Shown: positions 40,435 through 46,971 of the stretch, piece after piece | Layout of the letters: the number at the start of each line of letters is the position of its first letter | How positions within the stretch are numbered: the first letter of the stretch is position 1 | NCBI RefSeq assembly: GCF_016234775.1 | Contig: NZ_JACRAH010000008.1 | Coordinates: 1 to 64,000, forward strand | Direction: 5' to 3' | From: Aquabacterium sp. | GTDB lineage: Bacteria > Pseudomonadota > Gammaproteobacteria > Burkholderiales > Burkholderiaceae_C | DNA: 64,000 nucleotides | The notes under the pieces: model-generated | Told to the model about the DNA's origin: nothing | Databases searched by the model: none | Seen by the model: the letters and a program-made list of their open reading frames with translations, nothing else | Made by a program: the position numbers and the translations under genes

Positions 40435-41460
40435 ATGCAGTACCGCGCTCCACACTGGCTGGCTGGCCATGGTGCTTTGGCTGGCAATGTGCAGACCATC
40501 TGGCCGGCGCTGTACAGCAAGGCGCATGTCGATCACGGCCATGTGCCCGTGGCCTATCGGCGCGAGCGCTGGGACACACCGGACGGTGACTTCATCGACG
40601 TGGATTTTCTGGCTGCCAGCAAGGTACCCGAAGAGGCCGATGCGGCCGCGAAGCCTCGCGTACAACTGGTGTTGTTCCACGGCCTGGAGGGCTCCTCGCA
40701 AAGCCACTACGCGCGCGCTTTTGCCCACTGGGCCCATGCCTTGGGCTGGGACTACGTGGTGCCGCACTTTCGCGGCTGTTCCGGCGAGCTGAACCGTGCG
40801 CCGCGTACCTATCACTCAGGTGATCACGAAGAAATCGACTGGATCCTGAGGCGCTTGTCGCTGGCGCATGTGGGCCCCACGGTGGTGGTGGGTGTGTCGC
40901 TGGGGGGCAATGCCTTGCTGCGCTGGGCGCAGGAGGCGGATGGCGAAGCCGTTCAGGTGGTCAAGGCGCTGGCGGCCATCTCGGCTCCGCTGGATCTGGC
41001 GGCTGCCGGGCATGCCTTGGGGCGTGGCTTCAACCGCCAGATCTACACGCGCATGTTCCTCAACACCATGAAGCCAAAGGCGCTGGCCAAGCTTCAGCAG
41101 TACCCGGGCCTGGCCAATGAGGCGGCCCTGCGCGCAGCGCGGGATCTGTACGAGTACGACAATGTGTTCACGGCCCCCTTGCATGGCTTTGCCAGCACGG
41201 AAGACTATTGGGCGCGGTGCTCGTCCAAACCAGGGCTCAAGGCCATGCGCGATGTGCCGGTGCTGGTGCTCAATGCCCGCAATGACCCGTTCGTGCCGGC
41301 TTCCAGCCTGCCCGGGCGCGATGAGGTAGGCCCCGCGGTGACTTTGTGGCAACCTCACGAGGGTGGGCATGTGGGCTTTCCAGCTGGTCGATTCCCGGGA
41401 CATGTCGCCGATTTGCCTCATGCGGTTGGCCACTGGTTGAAGCAACAATTGCCGGCTTGA
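40435..41460 (+). CDS. YheT-family alpha/beta hydrolase
   Basis: NVQTIWPALYSK; LVLFHGLEGSSQSHYARAFA; PHFRGCSGELNRAPRTYHSGDHEEIDWIL; GVSLGGNALLRW. Confidence 0.9.
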   Translation: MQYRAPHWLAGHGALAGNVQTIWPALYSKAHVDHGHVPVAYRRERWDTPDGDFIDVDFLAASKVPEEADAAAKPRVQLVLFHGLEGSSQSHYARAFAHWAHALGWDYVVPHFRGCSGELNRAPRTYHSGDHEEIDWILRRLSLAHVGPTVVVGVSLGGNALLRWAQEADGEAVQVVKALAAISAPLDLAAAGHALGRGFNRQIYTRMFLNTMKPKALAKLQQYPGLANEAALRAARDLYEYDNVFTAPLHGFASTEDYWARCSSKPGLKAMRDVPVLVLNARNDPFVPASSLPGRDEVGPAVTLWQPHEGGHVGFPAGRFPGHVADLPHAVGHWLKQQLPA

Positions 41461-41492
41461 GCGAACAACAAGATCAGACTGAGGACACGATC

Positions 41493-42044
41493 ATGGACGA
41501 CATCGTCAAAGCCGCCTTGAAGAAGTGGCCCAATGTGCCGGACTGCTATGGCTGGCTGGCCCTGGATGCCCGCGGTGACTGGTACATGCGCGATGACCGC
41601 ATCCAGGCCACAGGCCCCTTCCCGCAAGTCAAGGGCAGCCGCATCACGCACGACAAGCTCAAGGAATTCATTCACCGCAACTACGAGCACGACGAGCAGG
41701 GCGCCTGGTTCTTCCAGAACGGCCCGCAGCGTGTCTACCTGCAACTGGAGGCCACGCCGCTGGTGTTCGGTGTGCACAAGCACGGCGAGGGCGAGCGGGC
41801 CCGCTTTGCGGTTGAATCGCATACAGGCAAGCCGGCGCACGAGATCCGCTCCAGCTGGCTGGACGAGCACGGTCGCCTCTTCCTGGATACGGATCTGGGC
41901 TTTGGCGTGGTGCGCTCGATGGACATGGATGCCGCTGCCGATGCCGTCGAGGCAGGGGTGTGGGCACCTGAGGAGATGCCCTTTGCCGACATGCCGGCAC
42001 GGTTCAACTATTGCTTGAGCCCTCAGCCCGCTGTCAAGGGGTGA
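41493..42044 (+). CDS. DUF2946-like conserved protein
   Basis: MDDIVKAALKKWPNVPDCYGWLALDARGDWYMRDDR; family assignment from memory. Confidence 0.65.
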   Translation: MDDIVKAALKKWPNVPDCYGWLALDARGDWYMRDDRIQATGPFPQVKGSRITHDKLKEFIHRNYEHDEQGAWFFQNGPQRVYLQLEATPLVFGVHKHGEGERARFAVESHTGKPAHEIRSSWLDEHGRLFLDTDLGFGVVRSMDMDAAADAVEAGVWAPEEMPFADMPARFNYCLSPQPAVKG

Positions 42045-42100
42045 TGCCGCTGGGGTGCATGGTGGATGGTGCCGCCATACAAAGGCAGTGGCCAGGCAAT

Positions 42101-42129
42101 AAAAAACCGGCTCCCTGGAGCCGGTTTTT
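42101..42129. terminator. bidirectional intrinsic terminator
   Basis: AAAAAACCGGCTCC ct GGAGCCGGTTTTT between convergent genes. Confidence 0.85.
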
Positions 42130-42151
42130 CATGGGCGATCAGCGCGCCGGA

Positions 42152-42688
42152 TCAGGGGGCCGAAGCAGCGGCAGCAGGTGCGGCGGGTTCGGAGAACTTG
42201 GCGCCACCAGCGTTGGCCATGTAGACCACGCCGCGTTGCACTTCCAGGTCAGAGTAATCACCGCCACCTTGAGCCGGCATGGCGTTGAAGCCCTTCAGCG
42301 CGTGCTCCAGCAGCTTGGCTTCACCTTGGGCGATGCGTGGGCCCCAGGCGGCAGCGTCACCCAACTTGGGGGCGCCCATCATGCCGGCAGCGTGGCAGTT
42401 GGTGCATGAACCCTTGTAGACCTCTTCGCCAGAGCGGGGGCCGGCGTTGGCAGACACCAGTTTGATCTCGACCGTGCCCACGGGCATGATGCGCTGCGAC
42501 ACCGCCTGGGCGCTCAGCGCATCGCTGCCTGCAGCAGACTTGTTGCTGGAGGACACATAGTTCACCAGCAGGCCGATGATGACCACCGGGATGATGAACG
42601 CAGCCAGCACGGCAGCAATCAGTTGCTGAGGGGTGCTGATCGGGCCTTGGTGGTGGCCGGACTCTTGGGATTGGGGCGCTTGGCTCAT
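42152..42688 (-). CDS. cytochrome c5 family protein
   Basis: N-terminal TM anchor; GEEVYKGSCTNCHAAGMMGAPKLGD; QGGGDYSDLEVQRGVVYMANAGG. Confidence 0.9.
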   Translation of the reverse strand: MSQAPQSQESGHHQGPISTPQQLIAAVLAAFIIPVVIIGLLVNYVSSSNKSAAGSDALSAQAVSQRIMPVGTVEIKLVSANAGPRSGEEVYKGSCTNCHAAGMMGAPKLGDAAAWGPRIAQGEAKLLEHALKGFNAMPAQGGGDYSDLEVQRGVVYMANAGGAKFSEPAAPAAAASAP

Positions 42689-42825
42689 GGGGTGTTCAGG
42701 AGGCGCTGGTTGTATGGATGTGACCCGGTCAGGAGGAATCCGGTCCGGCGAAAGGAGGATTATAAGTCTTGTCCCGGCCATATCCAAAAGTGGCGTGCTG
42801 CCTGACTGCTAGAATCTGGTTTGCT

Positions 42826-42901
42826 GCGCCCGTAGCTCAATGGATAGAGTACTGCCCTCCGAAGGCAGGGGTTGCTGGTTCGATCCCAGCCGGGCGCGCC
42901 A
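42826..42901 (+). tRNA. tRNA-Arg (CCG); 3' half is attL of the island
   Basis: 76-nt cloverleaf, GCGCCCG/CGGGCGC acceptor stem, CTCCGAA anticodon loop, encoded CCA. Confidence 0.95.
42853..42901 (+). repeat. attL core, 49-bp direct repeat
   Basis: TGCCCTCCGAAGGCAGGGGTTGCTGGTTCGATCCCAGCCGGGCGCGCCA. Confidence 0.95.
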
Positions 42902-43081
42902 CCTCCATGAACTCGACACTGCCAAAAGCGGGTCGGGTTTTTTTGTTGTGTGGGTGCGTGTAAGTTGTTGATCTGCAAGGATTCACGATGAACCGAAGCG
43001 CATGGCAGTGTTGATCGGGGTTGGCTTTGCAAAACGTCTTTGAAATGTTTTCAGACCAGTCCAGATTTATACGGGCCATTT

Positions 43082-43104
43082 CTCCGACACTTTTCCGACA
43101 CTTT
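43082..43104 (+). repeat. left copy of 23-bp end motif
   Basis: CTCCGACACTTTTCCGACACTTT, identical to 54225-54247. Confidence 0.9.
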
Positions 43105-43131
43105 GGATGCATGACCTGTCGGAGATTGAAG

Positions 43132-44166
43132 ATGGCAAGCTTCTATAAGCGAGGCGATTACCAGTGGGAAGCGAAGGTTCGGCGTGCTGGCTTTCCAAGT
43201 CAGAGCCAGACGTTCGAGTCCAAGAGCGAGGCCCGAAACTGGGCCCACAAGCTCGAGTCCGAGATGAGGCTCGGCACGTTCGTGGCGCCGACACAGGCCA
43301 ATCAGCGGCCACTGTCGGAGTTCGTTGATCTGTACGTGAGGGATGTCACCCCGAGTCACAAAGGGGCCGGTGTCGAAGCGTTGCGGCTCAAGGCCCTGGC
43401 GCGGCACAGGTTCTTTGAGACGGCCGTTTGCAACCTGAGACCCAAGACGATCGCCGCATGGCGGGACGAACGGCTGGCCGACGTGATGCCGGCAACGGTC
43501 GTTCGCGAACTTGGTTTGCTGCAACAGGTGGTGGACCATGCCATGCGGGAGTGGGACGTGGTGATCGCCAACAACCCGTTCAAGTTGGTCAAGCGGCCCA
43601 AGGTCGTCAACGCGCGAAGCCGACGTTTGACGTTGGCCGATGTCAAAAGCGATCCGATGGCTCAGTCAGAGGAGGCTCGGTTGCTCAAGGCCTGCACCTA
43701 TTCCCCCAAGGTGCCAGGTGGGTGCAGAGTCAAATGGCTTCGCCCGATTGTCGAGTTGGCCATCGAGACGGCCATGCGCAGAGGTGAAATCTTGCGGCTG
43801 GACTGGCGCCATATCGACTTGGATGCGAGGGTGGCCTTCCTGCCTGATACGAAGAATGGCGATTCACGCCACGTTCCCTTGTCACCCGGCGCGATCGACG
43901 TACTCAAGTCCCTTGTGAAAACCGAGGGACCAGTGTTCAACGTCAGCGAGAACGCGCTCAAGTTGGCTTGGCAGCGAGCAACCAAGAGGGCGGAATTGGA
44001 TGACCTTCATTTTCATGATCTCAGGCACGAAGGCGCATCTCGGCTGGCAGAGAAACTGACGAATATCCTGGAGCTCTCAAGCGTGACGGGACACAAGGAC
44101 CTTCGGATGCTCAAGCGGTACTACCACCCGCGGCCGGAGGACTTGGCTCGCAAGTTGGCCGGGTAA
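43132..44166 (+). CDS. int: tyrosine recombinase/integrase
   Basis: MASFYKRGDYQWEAKVRRAGFPSQSQTF; TAMRRGEILRLDW; FHDLRHEGASRLAE; GHKDLRMLKRYYH. Confidence 0.95.
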   Translation: MASFYKRGDYQWEAKVRRAGFPSQSQTFESKSEARNWAHKLESEMRLGTFVAPTQANQRPLSEFVDLYVRDVTPSHKGAGVEALRLKALARHRFFETAVCNLRPKTIAAWRDERLADVMPATVVRELGLLQQVVDHAMREWDVVIANNPFKLVKRPKVVNARSRRLTLADVKSDPMAQSEEARLLKACTYSPKVPGGCRVKWLRPIVELAIETAMRRGEILRLDWRHIDLDARVAFLPDTKNGDSRHVPLSPGAIDVLKSLVKTEGPVFNVSENALKLAWQRATKRAELDDLHFHDLRHEGASRLAEKLTNILELSSVTGHKDLRMLKRYYHPRPEDLARKLAG

Positions 44167-44232
44167 TGGTTGGGCTGGACAGGAGGCTCTCGGAGACTCG
44201 TTGGCCCCCTGTCTACGTGGGAGCTCACCGAG

Positions 44233-44286
44233 TGATATCAGATTCACCTATCAGTATCTGATATCAACTATCAGATTCATGTATCT
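44233..44286. repeat. AT-rich inverted/direct repeat cluster (TATCAG units)
   Basis: TGATATCAGAT (44233-44243) / ATCTGATATCA (44256-44266); TATCAGATTCA at 44236 and 44269. Confidence 0.7.
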
Positions 44287-44319
44287 GCCATCACGACTCA
44301 AGGTGGCCCTATATGGGTG

Positions 44320-44753
44320 CCGTTGCTGTGCAACGGGGCAAGCAGCAGGCGCTGCGCAGCCCCCTGAGGCGCACCTGGCCCCAGCCAGGTTGCCGAAGGG
44401 CTGGGGGGGAGCCGCCAGACACAAATCGCCCCAGCGATTTGAGGCGCCCCAGCGCCGGTGTCTGAGCGGGGGGCAAAGCCCCCGCCTCCCCCACGCCGCA
44501 GGCGCGGGGGCACCCTGGGCAAAGGTGAGGCGTCCAGCCTCAGCCCATAGGGCCGAGTGGAGGGGACGTGCGAAGCACTCTCCGTAGGGAGCCTGCCGCG
44601 CAGGGTGCCCCCGCGTAGCGGGGTGCCGGTGGCGAAGCCATCGGCAGGGGGAGGCGCGACCCCGGACAGCAATCGGGCGGCAAGCCCCGCGTCCAGCGGG
44701 GATAAGGGCCGTGGGTGGCGTCCAGCCACCCCTTGAGGCCCTGGTGCTGTCCG
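44320..44753. other. 434-bp densely hairpinned non-coding element (putative structured RNA or ssDNA element)
   Basis: More than a dozen perfect or near-perfect stems read directly, including a three-way junction 44416-44464 and a multibranch domain closed by CGGACAGCA (44663-44671)/TGCTGTCCG (44745-44753). Confidence 0.75.
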
Positions 44754-44801
44754 AGTGCTGCCCCGACAAGATCGCCGATTCTTTTCCCGAGCCTGCCATG
44801 A

Positions 44802-44830
44802 TCGGACACGAATCGGACCAAGACTCGGAC
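44802..44830. repeat. three TCGGAC iterons at 11-12 bp spacing
   Basis: TCGGAC at 44802, 44813, 44825. Confidence 0.55.
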
Positions 44831-44931
44831 AAGGCATCCGGCTCATAAGCAAGATGTGCAGGTGTTCATACAAGCGCGGCTGTGGCTCAACAGGGCTTAC
44901 GTTGAAGGCGCGGCAGACCTCTCGGTGGAGG

Positions 44932-45450
44932 CTACCGTGTTGGTGGCGGGGCTGATCCCAGTTGCAAATGCTTGGGCACTTGGCGCTGAAGAAATCCCTC
45001 AAGCTCGCTGACGAACGCCTCGCGAGCCTGGACCGCCATGTCATAGGCTTCCTGATGGCCATAGCGCAGGACAGCAAAGCTGCGCTTCCGGGCAGGCTTT
45101 AAGCCATTTGGGCTTCGGGCCTCCCACGCCACATGGACGCGTTCCTGACCATGAATGTCGAGCTTGGTTGTGCGCATCAGGTACACCCCTGGATGGCCTG
45201 AGGTGTTGTTGCTTCGGTGCAGGGACGAGTACTCCGCCAAGGTTGTGGGGCGGGCGGTTAGGGCAACATCATCACGCCAGGCCTGCGCTGCCGCCAGGGC
45301 GTTCTCATCGGTGCCGAAGCGAAATACGGTGAAGGTCTTGCGGAAGATCTCACCGTTTCGATGTAACTCAACAGACCAGCCCAAACAGTTCTTGCGTTGC
45401 ACTCGGCGAATGCCGTACAGCTCGTCGGTAGTGGGTTTTCGTCTTGCCAT
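44932..45450 (-). CDS. AP2/ERF-like DNA-binding domain protein, possibly two domains
   Basis: YGIRRVQRKNCLGWSVELHRNGEIFRKTFTVFRFGTDENALAAAQAWRDDV and NNTSGHPGVYLMRTT...VAWEARSPNGLKPARKRSFAVLRYGHQEAYDMAVQAREAFV. Confidence 0.65.
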   Translation of the reverse strand: MARRKPTTDELYGIRRVQRKNCLGWSVELHRNGEIFRKTFTVFRFGTDENALAAAQAWRDDVALTARPTTLAEYSSLHRSNNTSGHPGVYLMRTTKLDIHGQERVHVAWEARSPNGLKPARKRSFAVLRYGHQEAYDMAVQAREAFVSELEGFLQRQVPKHLQLGSAPPPTR

Positions 45451-45462
45451 GCCCAGCATCAA

Positions 45463-46065
45463 TCAATCAGTTAAGCCGTCCTGAAAATCTTCCTTCTCGA
45501 GCGATTGATATGCAACCGACGAAATAGAAACGTTGTTGCGGCACGAAAGTCGAGAGGCCTTTGAGCCCTTCTTCAGCACGATGACGCCGCCACTCATTGA
45601 TGGGTTGTTCGTGCCATCAGAATTGCCAGGGTCGCCAGGAAAGCCTGTGCGGATCATCTTGTCGTAAAGCAGATATGTGAATCTCCCGTTCACAAACTTG
45701 ATGTGTGATTCGGAGCCGCCGGAGTGCCCCGTGCTACTGAACAAGAAGAGCTTATGCGAGCCATTGTTGCCACGCGGGTATTCCAACTCGATTCGGCTGG
45801 CCGTGCCAAATCTGTACTTGACTAGATCAGACTCATTAAATGCCCCATGTGACACACAGAGGGATGCAATTTTTTGCTTGTTCAAGCAGTTGAAAAGAAC
45901 GGCCTCGCCTTCTTTGCAAAGAGTAGGTAAGGCGGCATCGTTGGCGGCTGCGGCCAATGCTGGTAAGGCGAAAGCCAGTGACGCTACAAATTTAATCAGT
46001 TTGCTAAGACGGCTCACCGCTTGAGGCAAGGCCTCAGTGCGTCTCAAGGTGTGGTGCTGAATCAT
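45463..46065 (-). CDS. secreted hypothetical protein
   Basis: Signal-peptide-like LIKFVASLAFALPALAAAAND; conserved-looking Cys residues. Confidence 0.6.
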   Translation of the reverse strand: MIQHHTLRRTEALPQAVSRLSKLIKFVASLAFALPALAAAANDAALPTLCKEGEAVLFNCLNKQKIASLCVSHGAFNESDLVKYRFGTASRIELEYPRGNNGSHKLFLFSSTGHSGGSESHIKFVNGRFTYLLYDKMIRTGFPGDPGNSDGTNNPSMSGGVIVLKKGSKASRLSCRNNVSISSVAYQSLEKEDFQDGLTD

Positions 46066-46089
46066 AGGTTTGCTGGCCCGTTACACCTA

Positions 46090-46189
46090 TCTGGACCGCA
46101 AAGACAAGAACGATTGCGGCCAGAGCCTTGACGCTGAGAATCGCGACGAAGGGATAGAAGAGATGATCTAGAAGTTCTTTGCGACCCAT
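46090..46189 (-). pseudogene. truncated duplicate of the membrane protein gene at 46648-46971
   Basis: Reads MGRKELLDHLFYPFVAILSVKALAAIVLVFAV versus MNHKEVLDQLFYPFAAILSVKVWAALFLVFAV, then diverges. Confidence 0.8.
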
Positions 46190-46250
46190 GCCGATGGCGA
46201 AGAACATCCAAAGTACTTACGCTTTTGGGGGCACCACATTTTGATCGACG

Positions 46251-46622
46251 TCACACCTTGGAGCAAGGGTACTCAGAATGAGCGGCAAAAGTCCGTTCGT
46301 ACATGAAAAGACAGGCAATAAGTAGCGTCGTGGGAAGCCAAGCTGCACTGAAAAACTCGAACAGCAAGAAGTAATATTTTTTGTCGACGCCAGTCGCCAT
46401 CAACAGCACCGTAACCAGGAAAGCGACGATCAGCCCGATACCTAAGCCTGCCACTCGTCGTGCCGACACAAGGGCAACGGTGAAGTACAGCTGTTGCTTT
46501 GCCGGTCGATCGAATAGCGAGAAGCAGGCAAATGCAAAGAAGGACACGGCCAACCACAAAATGAACTGGCTTTCGGATATGGCCACGAACCCCACAAGAG
46601 CCGCGTCAAGTAGGTCTTGCAT
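46251..46622 (-). CDS. small multi-TM membrane protein
   Basis: Hydrophobic segments; 25-bp gap to upstream membrane gene. Confidence 0.6.
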   Translation of the reverse strand: MQDLLDAALVGFVAISESQFILWLAVSFFAFACFSLFDRPAKQQLYFTVALVSARRVAGLGIGLIVAFLVTVLLMATGVDKKYYFLLFEFFSAAWLPTTLLIACLFMYERTFAAHSEYPCSKV

Positions 46623-46647
46623 CGCCTCCTCCCATCACTAGATGGCC

Positions 46648-46971
46648 TTACACCGGCTTGCAAAACCAAATGATTGCAGAGGCCACAAGCAGTGGAGCCA
46701 CCACAAACAAGGTGAACACAAATCTGTATCCATCTGGGCCATACGGTGTCAGGAAAAAGAGAGCAGCCGCAAGCACGATTGAGGCACAGGTCAGACCAAT
46801 GATCACCCACCACAAAGCAGCAGATAGGCTCGGAAACAGGCTGAGCTTGAGAGCTCGACTTGCGACAAGCCATCCAACCGCAAACACGAGAAATAATGCC
46901 GCCCAAACCTTTACGCTGAGGATCGCAGCGAAGGGATAAAAGAGTTGATCAAGAACTTCCTTGTGATTCAC
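46648..46971 (-). CDS. small membrane protein, candidate T6SS effector immunity protein
   Basis: Three TM segments; 4-bp overlap with the PLD gene stop. Confidence 0.65.
   Translation of the reverse strand: MNHKEVLDQLFYPFAAILSVKVWAALFLVFAVGWLVASRALKLSLFPSLSAALWWVIIGLTCASIVLAAALFFLTPYGPDGYRFVFTLFVVAPLLVASAIIWFCKPV

Noticed and set aside
42760-43032. Minus ORF with GWDRTSNPCLRRA, and its counterpart at 54122-54406
   Set aside because: These are antisense translations of the tRNA-Arg 3' half; similarity between them reflects the att repeat, not a protein family.
44320-44753. CRISPR array or integron attC array interpretation of the hairpin block
   Set aside because: No regularly spaced identical repeats or spacers, no Cas genes, no integron integrase; repeated parts are loops and short stems, not a unit repeat.
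44298-45077. Long minus-strand ORF (259 aa) and several other ORFs across the GC-rich hairpin block
   Set aside because: Open in several frames on both strands, as expected from high GC; compositions are Arg/Pro/Gly/Ala-rich with no recognisable domain, and the nested palindromes explain the sequence better.
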